Of a DNA stretch of 64,000 bases, positions 1 to 8,477 are shown one piece after another; position 1 is the stretch's first letter; each line of letters opens with the position of its first letter. Where the stretch lies: assembly GCA_003343905.1 (NCBI GenBank), contig QAKI01000024.1, forward strand, positions 4,747 to 68,746, read 5' to 3'. Both the position numbers and the translations under genes were made by a program. The notes beneath the pieces were generated by a model. That model had not been told where the DNA came from. It did not search any database and worked only from the letters and a program-made list of their open reading frames with translations. Source of the stretch: Subdoligranulum variabile (lineage in GTDB: Bacteria; Bacillota; Clostridia; Oscillospirales; Ruminococcaceae).

Positions 1-1
1 C

Positions 2-1996
2 GAAGACGTAGTTCTCGGCCAAGGCAATGCAGGAAATTATAGCTATACGGATTCCGTTGTATATCCTTTCGGCTATGGTCTGTCTTATACTACCTTTGAA
101 TGGTCCGACTACAAGACTTCCTGGGACGGCACCACCTGCACGGTGTCGGTGAATGTCAAGAACACTGGCTCTCGTGCTGGCAAAGATGTAGTAGAAATCT
201 TTGCCCAGAGTCCTTACACCGACTATGACAAGACCAATCAGGTCGAAAAGTCTGCGGTGGAACTGGTCGGTTATGCAAAAACTTCGGAACTGGCTCCCGG
301 TGCCAGTGAGACAATCACCGTCACCTTTGATCAGGAGCAACTCAAATCCTACGACTATATCAACGCCAAGACCTACATCCTGGATGCAGGAACCTACTAT
401 ATCACCGCCGCCAAGAACGCCCATGATGCTGTAAATAATATTCTGGCTGCAAAAGGCAAGACGGTGGAAGATGGTATGACCGCAGAAGGCAATCCCGAAA
501 TGGTCAATACCTATGTGCCAACCAACGGCACGGTGGACAGTACCACCTATGCCAGCGATACGACTACCGGTGTGACTGTCACGAACCTGTTCGACCATGC
601 TAACGGCGGTCTGCAGTATCTGTCCCGCAGCGACTGGCAGGGTACTTGGCCCACCACTGATGGCCAGGTCAGCAATCAAATCAGCACTTGGGGCAACCCT
701 ATCAACGGAACGGATGCCAACGGTCAGCCTGTTTCCTACCAGTGGTACAAGACCATCAGTGCGGAAGACTTGGCCCAGATGGATTCCTTCGATTCCCTCA
801 ACCCCACTGACCCTGCTACTTTGACGGATACTCCCACCTATGGTGTAGACAATGGTCTGGGTTTGATCGACATGCGCGGTCTGGCCTATGACGACCCTCA
901 GTGGGACCTGTTGCTGGATCAGCTGACCCCTGCTGACTACCAGACCCTTATCACCCAGTCCGGCTACGGCACTGCCGCCATCAAGTCTGTGGATAAGCCT
1001 TCAACCACCGAGCGAGATGCCGCCACAGGGTTGGTCAATTACGGTATGGATGCAAGTGGCAATTTCACATTTAAGTCTAATATTACCCATGCCGGTGTAG
1101 TAGTGCTGGCTCAGACCTACAACGACGAGTTGGCCCTGCACTACGGCGAAAACATTGGTGATGAATCCTATTACCTGGATGTGGACGGCTGGTACGCCCC
1201 GGCAGTGAACACCCACCGCACACCCTTCTCCGGCCGTAACGCCGAGTATTACTCTGAAGATCCCTTCCTGGCTGGCCGTATGGCTTCGCTGGAAGTCCAG
1301 GGCGTTGCTTCCCGCGGTATGTATGTCTTTGTGAAGCACTTTGCCATCAATGATCAGGAAAACCACCGCGGCGACCGCGACGGCCAGTACAGTATCGCTA
1401 CCTTTTTGAATGAACAGGCCGCCCGTGAGATCTACCTCAAACCCTTCGAGATGGCGGTCAAAAGTGGCACTGTGGAGATGAGCTACGCTAAAGACAACGG
1501 CGACGGCACCTACTCCAATGCCACGACTCAAATCCCGGCCTGCACCGGCGTGATGACTTCCTTCAACCGCATTGGCTACACCTGGGCTGGTGGCAACTAC
1601 AATCTAATCACTGGTTTGCTGCGCGGTGAATGGGGCTTCCACGGCTTCATCATCACCGATAACGCCAACACCGGTGTGTTTATGGATGCCGGTCAGATGA
1701 TCCAAGCCGGTGCTGACGGCAAGCTAACTAACCTGCCCACTGGCGCACGGTATACCTTCGATGAAAACAATGTTTCCGACTATCACTATGGCCGTGAAGC
1801 AATCCATAACATTCTGTATACCGTCGCCAATTCCAAGGCAATGAACGGTGGCATGCCGGGCAGCCAGTATCTGGCCTCCATCGAGCCGTACCAGATGGTC
1901 ATCTATGTGATAGATGGTGTTTGCGGTGTAATTATCGCGCTGTTGGTCGTGTTGACTATTCTGCGTTACCGCAAGAAAAAGAATACGGCCGTCTAA
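2..1996 (+). CDS. GH3 glycosidase with permuted domains and C-terminal membrane anchor (5' end outside window)
   Basis: The frame is open from base 2, so the true start lies upstream; 664 residues are visible. The first part carries VYPFGYGLSYTTFE and a fibronectin III-like segment (NVKNTGSRAGKDVVEIF), which normally end a GH3 enzyme. The catalytic barrel follows instead of preceding: NTHRTPFSGRNAEYYSEDP, VKHFAIND and GFIITDNANTG, with the probable nucleophile Asp codon at 1658-1660. This permuted order is known for some clostridial and Butyrivibrio beta-glucosidases. The C-terminus is a hydrophobic helix (VIYVIDGVCGVIIALLVVL) followed by RYRKKK, so the enzyme is probably held on the membrane with the catalytic part outside. 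A signal peptide cannot be checked. Substrate is unknown; a beta-glycoside is likely. Confidence 0.85.
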   Translation, partial: EDVVLGQGNAGNYSYTDSVVYPFGYGLSYTTFEWSDYKTSWDGTTCTVSVNVKNTGSRAGKDVVEIFAQSPYTDYDKTNQVEKSAVELVGYAKTSELAPGASETITVTFDQEQLKSYDYINAKTYILDAGTYYITAAKNAHDAVNNILAAKGKTVEDGMTAEGNPEMVNTYVPTNGTVDSTTYASDTTTGVTVTNLFDHANGGLQYLSRSDWQGTWPTTDGQVSNQISTWGNPINGTDANGQPVSYQWYKTISAEDLAQMDSFDSLNPTDPATLTDTPTYGVDNGLGLIDMRGLAYDDPQWDLLLDQLTPADYQTLITQSGYGTAAIKSVDKPSTTERDAATGLVNYGMDASGNFTFKSNITHAGVVVLAQTYNDELALHYGENIGDESYYLDVDGWYAPAVNTHRTPFSGRNAEYYSEDPFLAGRMASLEVQGVASRGMYVFVKHFAINDQENHRGDRDGQYSIATFLNEQAAREIYLKPFEMAVKSGTVEMSYAKDNGDGTYSNATTQIPACTGVMTSFNRIGYTWAGGNYNLITGLLRGEWGFHGFIITDNANTGVFMDAGQMIQAGADGKLTNLPTGARYTFDENNVSDYHYGREAIHNILYTVANSKAMNGGMPGSQYLASIEPYQMVIYVIDGVCGVIIALLVVLTILRYRKKKNTAV

Positions 1997-2125
1997 GAAC
2001 GGCTCTGCAGAGGCAACTCTGTAAAAGAAGCTGAAAATTGAAGGCTGCGCCTGGCTTCTGCTCGCAGGCAGACGCTGGGCGCGGCCGCTTTTGTATTGAT
2101 GTATCTTGAGAAGGAGCATTGTTAC

Positions 2126-4555
2126 ATGCCTGATGAAAACAGCATCATCCAGCAGCTCACGCTGGAACAAAAATGCGCCCTGCTCTCCGGTGCGGCCACC
2201 TTCCAGACCCGCGCGCTGCCGCAGTACGGCATCCCGGCCATCTGGCTGAGCGACGGCCCCCACGGCGTGCGCAAGCAGGCCGGCCCGGCGGACCATCTGG
2301 GGCTGAACCCCAGCGAACCGGCCACCTGCTTCCCCACGGCGTCCGCCGTGGCGTCCAGTTGGGACCCCGCCCTGGGCGAGGAGATCGGCCGCGCCGTGGG
2401 CGCGGAAGCCGCTGCCCAGGACGTGGCCGTGGTGCTGGGGCCGGGCCTCAACACCAAGCGCAGCCCCCTGTGCGGGCGCAACTTTGAATATTTCTCCGAG
2501 GACCCCTACCTCTCCGGCAAGATGGCCGCCGCCTATGTGCGCGGCATCCAGGCAAACGGCGTGGCCGCCTGCCCCAAGCATTTTGCCGCCAACAACCAGG
2601 AACTGCGCCGCATGGCTACCGATTCCATCGTGGACGAGCGCACCCTGCGGGAACTCTACCTGACCAACTTCGAGATCGCCGTCAAAGAGGGCAAACCCCA
2701 GACCATCATGACCAGCTACAACATGGTCAACGGCACCTACGCCAACGAGAACGCCCACCTGCTCAAGGAGATCCTGCGGGACGACTGGGGCTTCGACGGC
2801 GCCGTCGTCACCGACTGGGGCGGCTCCAACGACCACGCGCTGGGCGTCAAGAACGGCTCCACGCTGGAAATGCCCGCCCCCGGACTGGATTCGGTGCGGG
2901 AACTGGTCAAGGCCGTGCAGGATGGCAAGATCAGCGAGGCCGACATCAACGCCCGGCTGGAAGAACTGCTGCGGCTGGTGAACTCCACCACCGCCGCGCT
3001 GGAAAAGGCCCCCAAGACCATCGACTGGGACGCCCACCATGCGCTGGCCCGCAAGGCCGCGGCCGAGAGCGTCGTGCTGCTGAAAAACAACGCCGGGCTG
3101 CTGCCGCTGGACCCCGAAGCGAAGATCGCCGTCATCGGCGACTTTGCGGACAAGCCCCGCTACCAGGGCGCCGGTTCCAGCCTGGTCAACGCCCCCAGAG
3201 TGGACAGCTTCCGCGCGGTGTTCGAGGCCAGCGGCCTGAAAAACGCCGGGTACGCCCAGGGCTTTGAGCGCGGCGGCAAACCGAACCCCTCGCTGCAGGC
3301 GCAGGCCGTGGAACTGGCTGCCGCTGCCGACGTGGTCCTGCTCTTCCTGGGGCTGGACGAAGTGAAAGAGAGCGAGGGCCTGGACCGCAGCGATATGACG
3401 CTGGCCAAAAACCAGTTGGACCTGCTGCTGGCGATTCACCGCGCCAACCCCCGGCTGGTCGTGGTGCTGAGCTGCGGCAGCGCCGTGGAAACGGGCTGGT
3501 CCGGCCACTGCCAGGCGCTGGTCTGGGCCGGGCTTTCCGGCCAGGCGGGCGCGGGCGCGGTGCTGGATGTGCTCACCGGCAAAGTCAACCCGGCGGGCCG
3601 TCTGGCCGAGACCTGGCCCCTGCACTGTGCCGACAACCCCAGCGCCAAAAACTTCGGCGGCCCCGGCCGCGGCGTGGAATACCGCGAGGGCCTGTATGTG
3701 GGCTACCGCTACTACCAGACCGCCGGCGTGCGGGTGGCCTATCCCTTCGGCTACGGCCTGAGCTACACCCAATTTGCCTACAGCGGCCTGCACGCCACGC
3801 CGGAGGGCGTGACCCTGACGGTGGAAAACACCGGCAGCCGCGCCGGGGACGAGGTGGTGCAGGTCTACATCGCCAAGCCGGACGCGCGGGTGTTCCGCCC
3901 CATGCAGGAACTCAAGGGCTTTGCCCGCGTCCATCTGGAAGCGGGGGAGCGCAAGGAAGTGACGATCCCGCTGGACGACAAAGCGTTCCGCTACTGGAAC
4001 GAGCCTGCATCCTGCTGGGCCGTCGAGGGCGGCAGCTATACCGTGCGCGTCGGCGCTTCCAGCGAGGATATCCGGCTGGAGGGCACCGTCACGGTGGCCC
4101 CCACCGGCGAACCCAACCCCTACGACGGGCTGGCCCTGCCCCACTACGAGAGCGGCCAGACCCAGGACGTGCCCGCCGCCGAGTTCGAGGCCCTGCTGGG
4201 CCATCCCATCCCGGCGTATAAAGTGTCCATCGACCGCAACATGACCCTGGGCGAAATCGGCCACGGCCGCAGCCCGCTGGGCTGGCTGGTCCATGTGATC
4301 CACAAGCACCTGCTGAACAAGAGCCTGCAAAGCGGCACGCCGGACCTGAACCTGCTGTTCAACTACAATATGCCGCTGCGCGCCATCGCCAAGATGACCG
4401 GGGGCATCGTCAGCATGGGCATGGTGGACGGGCTGGTGATGGAGCTGAAAGGCTTCTGGATCATCGGCATCCTGCGCACGGTGGGCGCGCTGGTGCGCAA
4501 CCAGGTGCTCAACGCCCGTATGGAAAAACGCCTTGCCGGCAAAAAAGGAGCGTGA
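2126..4555 (+). CDS. GH3 family beta-glucosidase-like glycoside hydrolase
   Basis: 809 residues from ATG 2126, chosen because GAGAAGGAG lies at 2109-2115; an in-frame ATG at 2096 has no ribosome site. Domain order is the standard one: catalytic barrel (SDGPHGVR, SAVASSWDP, CPKHFAANNQE, VVTDWGGSND with nucleophile Asp230), then the C-terminal sandwich, then a fibronectin III-like domain after YPFGYGLSYTQF. No signal peptide is seen, so it is probably cytoplasmic and hydrolyses short imported beta-glycosides. About 130 residues follow the FnIII domain, including a hydrophobic stretch near GFWIIGILRTVG, which is longer than the basic GH3 core. It is closely followed by the GtrA-like gene (3-bp gap), so the two are probably co-transcribed. 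Confidence 0.9.
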   Translation: MPDENSIIQQLTLEQKCALLSGAATFQTRALPQYGIPAIWLSDGPHGVRKQAGPADHLGLNPSEPATCFPTASAVASSWDPALGEEIGRAVGAEAAAQDVAVVLGPGLNTKRSPLCGRNFEYFSEDPYLSGKMAAAYVRGIQANGVAACPKHFAANNQELRRMATDSIVDERTLRELYLTNFEIAVKEGKPQTIMTSYNMVNGTYANENAHLLKEILRDDWGFDGAVVTDWGGSNDHALGVKNGSTLEMPAPGLDSVRELVKAVQDGKISEADINARLEELLRLVNSTTAALEKAPKTIDWDAHHALARKAAAESVVLLKNNAGLLPLDPEAKIAVIGDFADKPRYQGAGSSLVNAPRVDSFRAVFEASGLKNAGYAQGFERGGKPNPSLQAQAVELAAAADVVLLFLGLDEVKESEGLDRSDMTLAKNQLDLLLAIHRANPRLVVVLSCGSAVETGWSGHCQALVWAGLSGQAGAGAVLDVLTGKVNPAGRLAETWPLHCADNPSAKNFGGPGRGVEYREGLYVGYRYYQTAGVRVAYPFGYGLSYTQFAYSGLHATPEGVTLTVENTGSRAGDEVVQVYIAKPDARVFRPMQELKGFARVHLEAGERKEVTIPLDDKAFRYWNEPASCWAVEGGSYTVRVGASSEDIRLEGTVTVAPTGEPNPYDGLALPHYESGQTQDVPAAEFEALLGHPIPAYKVSIDRNMTLGEIGHGRSPLGWLVHVIHKHLLNKSLQSGTPDLNLLFNYNMPLRAIAKMTGGIVSMGMVDGLVMELKGFWIIGILRTVGALVRNQVLNARMEKRLAGKKGA

Positions 4556-4558
4556 CCC

Positions 4559-5116
4559 ATGAATATCTGGAACAACTTTGCCGCCCGCCATCCGGCGGCG
4601 GCCAAATGGGTGCGGGAGGGCGGCCTGTTCGTCATCGTCAGCAACCTCATCACGGTATTCAAGTACCTGATGCTGCAATTTTTGCCCGCGGCCTTCGCCG
4701 GGCTGGGCGACGCCAGCTTCGGCTGGCCGGGCATCCCCCTGACCCTTTTTGGCGAGACCTTCCAATGGAACATCCTGGGCTATGACCAGGCCCACGGCGG
4801 CCTTGCCTACTTCTGCGCCTACATGGTGGCCATGGTCATCGGCGAGTGCATCAACTTCCCCATCCAGCGCAACTTCGTGTTCCGCTCCCATGGCAAGCTG
4901 GGCCCGCAGATCGCCTGGTATGTGGCGGCGTTCTGTGTCATCACCTGCATCGTCAACTCCATCAACTGCATCTGGGTGGCGGTGGCCGGCCTGTTCGTGC
5001 CCGACTTCATCTACAACATCGGCACCACGGTGCTCAACGGCGGCATCTCGATGGTGGTGTTCTTCTTCGTGAACAAGATCATCTTCCCCTCGGCCGAAAA
5101 GCCCAAGGCGGACTGA
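4559..5116 (+). CDS. GtrA-like family membrane protein
   Basis: 185 residues with about four hydrophobic helices and the signature NFPIQRNFVFRSHG between helices, typical of the GtrA/DPMS-type family. Relatives help move polyprenyl-linked sugars across the membrane for glycosylation of cell-surface polymers. The ATG at 4559 has AAAGGAG at 4544-4550 inside the end of the GH3 gene, 3 bp after that gene's stop, so it is translated from the same message. Pairing with a GH3 gene is common in clostridia but its meaning is not known. A terminator follows at 5204-5233. The exact lipid-linked sugar cannot be told from sequence. Confidence 0.8.
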   Translation: MNIWNNFAARHPAAAKWVREGGLFVIVSNLITVFKYLMLQFLPAAFAGLGDASFGWPGIPLTLFGETFQWNILGYDQAHGGLAYFCAYMVAMVIGECINFPIQRNFVFRSHGKLGPQIAWYVAAFCVITCIVNSINCIWVAVAGLFVPDFIYNIGTTVLNGGISMVVFFFVNKIIFPSAEKPKAD

Positions 5117-5203
5117 TTTTGTCCAATAGCCGCCGCCGCGCTTTTTCCCGGGATGACCGGACTGTTCTTTCCTATTTTCCTCCTCTCCCAGCGGCGGCAG
5201 CCA

Positions 5204-5233
5204 GCCCCGGCCTTACGGCCGGGGCTTTTCTTT
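5204..5233 (+). terminator. Rho-independent terminator after GH3-gtrA-like unit
   Basis: GCCCCGGCC, loop TTAC, GGCCGGGGC, then TTTTCTTT. The same stem recurs after nagA (6534-6560). Confidence 0.85.
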
Positions 5234-5279
5234 GTGGAAAGTGTACAGCTTCCCCGCCGGTTTTTGGCGCTTTTGTTGA

Positions 5280-5318
5280 TTGACAGCAGGGATAACGGGG
5301 TATACACTGGTGTGTATA
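5280..5318 (+). promoter_or_regulatory. nagA promoter overlapped by LacI-type operator
   Basis: TTGACA (5280-5285), 17-bp spacer, TACACT (5303-5308). The -10 lies inside TATACACTGGTGTGTATA (5301-5318), which has perfect 7-bp arms. The inner 16 bp match 14 of 16 positions of the perfect palindrome before the sugar ABC operon (13455-13478), so the LacI-type regulator at 12192 probably represses here. Inference from similarity of sites. Confidence 0.7.
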
Positions 5319-5368
5319 TGGGGCCGGACCGGCCTATTTACGCAACACAAACAGGGGAGGAGATCGCT

Positions 5369-6514
5369 GTGGATCTGCTTTTGAAGAACGCCCGGGTCTA
5401 CCGGGACCACCATTTTGAACCTGCGGACCTTCTGATCCGCGGCGGCCGCATCCAGGCTGTGGGGGCGGGCCTTGCCGCTGACGCCCCAGTGCTGGACGCC
5501 GGGGGCAGGCGCTGTGTGCCCGGCTTTCTGGACATCCATACCCACGGCGCCGACCATGTGGACGCCAACGCCGCCACGCCGGAGGAGGTGCGCCGCTGGG
5601 CGGTTTTCAATGCCCGCCACGGTACCACCGGCTTCCTGACCAGTATCCTGACCGATACCCCGGAACAGACCGAAGCGGCTATCCGCCGTATCACCCAGGC
5701 CATGGACGAAGGCCCCACCGGCGGCGCGGCAGTGCTGGGCATCCACCTGGAAGGGCCCTTCCTCTCGCCTGCCTACAAGGGCGCCATGCCGGAAAGCCTG
5801 CTGCGCAAGGGGGATCCGGACTGGATACGCCGCTGCCAGCAGCAGGCGAAGGGGCGCATCCGCTATATGACCGTTGCGCCCGAAGTGGAGGGCGTGACAG
5901 AGGTCATCCGCGCATTCCATGACGAGATCCCCCTTGCCATCGGTCATTCCGGCGCGGACTACGCCACGGCCCGGCAGGCTATCGCCGCGGGGGCGCGGGC
6001 CTGCACCCACACCTTCAACGGTATGCGGCTGTTCCACCAGCACGAACCGGCCATCATGGGCGCGGTGCTGGCCAGCCCGGAAGTTTACTGCGAAGCCATC
6101 TGCGACGGGCGCCACCTGCACCCCGGCACGGTGGAGATGCTGCTGCGCTGCAAAGGGCTGGACCGTGTGGTGGCCATCACCGACAGCATCCAGGCCGCGG
6201 GCCTGCCCGACGGAAACTACAAGCTGGGGGTCAACGATGTGGTCGTCCGGGACGGCGACGCCCAGCTTGCGAACGGCGGCGGCCGGGCGGGCAGCACGCT
6301 GACGATGGATCAGGCGCTGCGCAACCTGACCCGTTTCACGACCTTCCCATTGGAACAACTGATCCCCCTGCTGACCGAGAACCCCGCCGCCCTGTTGGGC
6401 CTGCCCGCCAAGGGACGCCTGGAACCGGGATGCGACGGCGATTTTGTGTTGCTGGACGAGGAATTGGCCGTAACTGCCACTGTGGTGGGCGGCAGCATCG
6501 TCTATCAGGTGTGA
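5369..6514 (+). CDS. nagA: N-acetylglucosamine-6-phosphate deacetylase (NagA family)
   Basis: 381 residues from GTG 5369, preceded by GGGGAGGAG (5354-5362). The frame is open upstream, but that part covers the promoter and operator, so the GTG is preferred; the length then matches the family. Amidohydrolase features: PGFLDIHTHG with metal-site His57 and His59, GIHLEGPFLS with a ligand Glu, AIGHSGA and THTFNGM with His ligands, and AITDSIQAAG with the catalytic Asp. It removes acetyl from GlcNAc-6-P, or GalNAc-6-P in AgaA-type relatives, in the cytoplasm. It stands alone between two terminators, but its operator ties it to the sulfatase/ABC locus 6 kb downstream, where the SIS protein, phosphofructokinase and aldolase could process the product. 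Confidence 0.93.
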   Translation: MDLLLKNARVYRDHHFEPADLLIRGGRIQAVGAGLAADAPVLDAGGRRCVPGFLDIHTHGADHVDANAATPEEVRRWAVFNARHGTTGFLTSILTDTPEQTEAAIRRITQAMDEGPTGGAAVLGIHLEGPFLSPAYKGAMPESLLRKGDPDWIRRCQQQAKGRIRYMTVAPEVEGVTEVIRAFHDEIPLAIGHSGADYATARQAIAAGARACTHTFNGMRLFHQHEPAIMGAVLASPEVYCEAICDGRHLHPGTVEMLLRCKGLDRVVAITDSIQAAGLPDGNYKLGVNDVVVRDGDAQLANGGGRAGSTLTMDQALRNLTRFTTFPLEQLIPLLTENPAALLGLPAKGRLEPGCDGDFVLLDEELAVTATVVGGSIVYQV

Positions 6515-6533
6515 TCTGACGCAGGAAGTCATG

Positions 6534-6560
6534 GCCCCGGCCATACGGCCGGGGCTTTTC
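6534..6560 (+). terminator. Rho-independent terminator after nagA
   Basis: GCCCCGGCC, loop ATAC, GGCCGGGGC, then TTTTC. Stem identical to that at 5204-5233. Confidence 0.85.
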
Positions 6561-6591
6561 GCGTGCCGGGGCGCTGTTGCACGGGAAATAA

Positions 6592-6621
6592 TTGACAGCC
6601 CCGGCCCTTGTGCCCTACAAT
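6592..6621 (+). promoter_or_regulatory. sdaAB-sdaAA promoter
   Basis: TTGACA (6592-6597), 18-bp spacer, TACAAT (6616-6621), 31 bp before the sdaAB start. No operator-like palindrome is seen. Confidence 0.7.
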
Positions 6622-6652
6622 AGAACTATATATCCGTACAGGGGGATCGAGT

Positions 6653-7312
6653 ATGAATGTTCTGGACATCGTCGGCCCGGTCATGATCGGGCCTTCCAGC
6701 AGCCACACGGCGGGGGCGGCGCGCATCGGCGCGGTGGCGCGGGCGCTGCTGGGCAGCCAGCCGGTGGAAGCGCAGATCGAACTGCACGGCAGCTTTGCCC
6801 GCACCGGCCGGGGCCACGGCACCGACAAGGCGCTGGTGGGCGGTCTGCTGGGCTTTGCCCCCGACGATACCCGCCTGCGGGACGCCCTGACCCTGGCCGA
6901 ACGGCAGGGCATGGCGGTGCATATCACGGCTGTGGACCTGCCCGACGCCCACCCCAACACGGCCCGGCTGCGCCTGCGCGCCGCCGACGGCCGCACGCTG
7001 GAAGTGCAGGGGTGCAGCGTGGGCGGGGGCAGCATCCGCATCACGAGCCTGGACGGCATGGAAGTGCGCCTGACCGGCGAAAGCCCCACCCTGATCGTGG
7101 TCCACCGGGACGCGCCCGGGGCCATCGCCGCCGTGACCGAAGCACTGGCCGGGCGGCAGCTCAATATCTGCGGTTTCCGGCTGGACCGCCAGAAGCGGGG
7201 CGGCACCGCCGTCATGGTGCTGGAACTGGACGGCGCTGTGGACCATGACGTGACCGAGGCTGTCCGCGCCCTGCCCACGGTGCTGCACGTCACGCTGCTG
7301 CAGCCTGTATAA
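6653..7312 (+). CDS. sdaAB: L-serine dehydratase, iron-sulfur-dependent, beta subunit
   Basis: 219 residues, the usual size of the separate beta chain. The N-terminus has GPVMIGPSSSHTAGAARIG, the hallmark of the family; an ACT domain begins near residue 146 (LIVVHRDAPGAIAAVTEAL). With the alpha subunit it deaminates L-serine to pyruvate and ammonia in the cytoplasm using an oxygen-sensitive 4Fe-4S cluster. ATG 6653 (MNVLDIVGP) is used because the longer frame starts inside the promoter -10 region. The alpha gene follows 24 bp later. Gene order beta-alpha as two chains is typical of Firmicutes. Confidence 0.95.
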   Translation: MNVLDIVGPVMIGPSSSHTAGAARIGAVARALLGSQPVEAQIELHGSFARTGRGHGTDKALVGGLLGFAPDDTRLRDALTLAERQGMAVHITAVDLPDAHPNTARLRLRAADGRTLEVQGCSVGGGSIRITSLDGMEVRLTGESPTLIVVHRDAPGAIAAVTEALAGRQLNICGFRLDRQKRGGTAVMVLELDGAVDHDVTEAVRALPTVLHVTLLQPV

Positions 7313-7336
7313 TAAGGAAAGAGGAAGGAAACGACC

Positions 7337-8242
7337 ATGCAACTGGATTATACCTCCCTGGCCGCGCTGCTGGCCGCCGCCGAAGCCGCGGGCAAGCCCC
7401 TGAGCGAACTGGTGCTGGCCCAGCAGGCCGAAGAACTGGAACTGCCCCCGGAGCAGGTCTATGACCGCATGGCCCGGCGCTATGCCGTCATGGCCGAAAG
7501 CGCCGAGCAGGGCTGTGACCCCGCCCTGCGCAGCGCCAGCGGGCTTACGGGCGGCAGCGCCGCCAAAATGAAAGCGGCAGTGGAAGCCGGGCGCAGCCTG
7601 ACCGGCCCGGTGCTGGGCGCGGCGCTGACCCGTGCGCTGGCCGTCAGCGAGCTGAACGCCGCCATGGGGCGCATCGTGGCCGCGCCCACGGCGGGAAGCT
7701 GCGGCATCCTGCCCGCAGCCCTGCTGACGATGGAACGCGAAAAAGGCTGCTCCCGCCATGCCTGCATCATGGCGCTGTTCACGGCCAGCGCGGTGGGGCT
7801 TGTGATCGCCCGCAACGCCTGCCTGGCCGGGGCGCAGGGCGGCTGCCAGGCCGAGTGCGGCAGCGCCGCAGCCATGGCGGCGGCCGCCATCGTGGAACTG
7901 GCCGGGGGCACCCCGGCGCAGGTCGGGGACGCGGTGGCCATTGCGCTGAAAAACATCCTGGGCCTTGTGTGCGACCCGGTGGCCGGGTTGGTGGAAGTGC
8001 CCTGCGTCAAGCGCAACGCCGCCGGGGTGGCCGGGGCGTTCGTGGCCGCCGAACTGGCGCTGGCGGGCATCCCCAGCGTGATCCCGCCGGACGAGGTCAT
8101 CCTGGCCATGAAGCGGGTGGGCGACGCCATGGCCCCCGCGCTGAAAGAGACCGCCGAGGGCGGTCTGGCCGCCACCCCCACGGGCTGCCGCCTGCGGGAA
8201 GAACTGCTGGGCCGCGGCGGCTGGGACGCCAGCCTGCCCTGA
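7337..8242 (+). CDS. sdaAA: L-serine dehydratase, iron-sulfur-dependent, alpha subunit
   Basis: 301 residues, normal for the alpha chain. It carries the SDH catalytic core: APTAGSCGILPAALL, GAQGGCQAECGSAAAMAAAA and GLVCDPVAGLVEVPCVKRNA. The cysteines in the last two motifs are those expected to bind the catalytic 4Fe-4S cluster, with one site left for the serine hydroxyl. It works with the beta chain encoded just upstream; AGGAAGG at 7323-7329 sets ATG 7337. The enzyme links serine to pyruvate in an anaerobic fermenter. No unusual change is seen. Confidence 0.95.
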   Translation: MQLDYTSLAALLAAAEAAGKPLSELVLAQQAEELELPPEQVYDRMARRYAVMAESAEQGCDPALRSASGLTGGSAAKMKAAVEAGRSLTGPVLGAALTRALAVSELNAAMGRIVAAPTAGSCGILPAALLTMEREKGCSRHACIMALFTASAVGLVIARNACLAGAQGGCQAECGSAAAMAAAAIVELAGGTPAQVGDAVAIALKNILGLVCDPVAGLVEVPCVKRNAAGVAGAFVAAELALAGIPSVIPPDEVILAMKRVGDAMAPALKETAEGGLAATPTGCRLREELLGRGGWDASLP

Positions 8243-8335
8243 CGCGCCACCGGGACGCTGAAAGTCCGGACTATGGGACCCGCTCTGTGCTATACTGAAA
8301 AAAACGGCCCGGCGGGCCGGAAGGGAGCACAGACT

Positions 8336-8404
8336 ATGTGGGGCGTCATGATCGTACTCTTCCCGTTTCTGATCCTGTATTACTGCATGAAAAACGGCCG
8401 TTGA
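8336..8404 (+). CDS. Possible 22-residue membrane micropeptide
   Basis: ATG 8336 starts MWGVMIVLFPFLILYYCMKN followed by GR and a stop. It is preceded by GGAAGGGAG (8320-8328), a TATACT hexamer at 8291-8296, and is followed directly by a strong terminator, so it has the complete layout of a small transcription unit. The product would be one hydrophobic helix with a basic end. I recognise no family. Such short single-helix peptides are often membrane regulators or toxins, but nothing here shows which, and the call rests on signals, not homology. Confidence 0.4.
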   Translation: MWGVMIVLFPFLILYYCMKNGR

Positions 8405-8416
8405 CGGCGGCAGAAA

Positions 8417-8463
8417 AAAGGCCCCCGCCTCCCGGAACCTGAGTTCCAGGGGCGGGGGCCTTT
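8417..8463. terminator. Bidirectional terminator
   Basis: AAAGGCCCCCGCC (8417-8429) pairs with GGCGGGGGCCTTT (8451-8463). It serves the small rightward unit and the leftward GNAT gene ending at 8478. Confidence 0.8.
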
Positions 8464-8477
8464 GCAAAAGCGGCGCG

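Noticed and set aside
1724..4891. 1,055-codon open frame on the minus strand
   Set aside because: It lies opposite the GH3 and GtrA-like genes, which have clear domains and ribosome sites. High GC with third-position bias keeps the opposite strand open; the product is low-complexity and rich in His, Gly and Ala.
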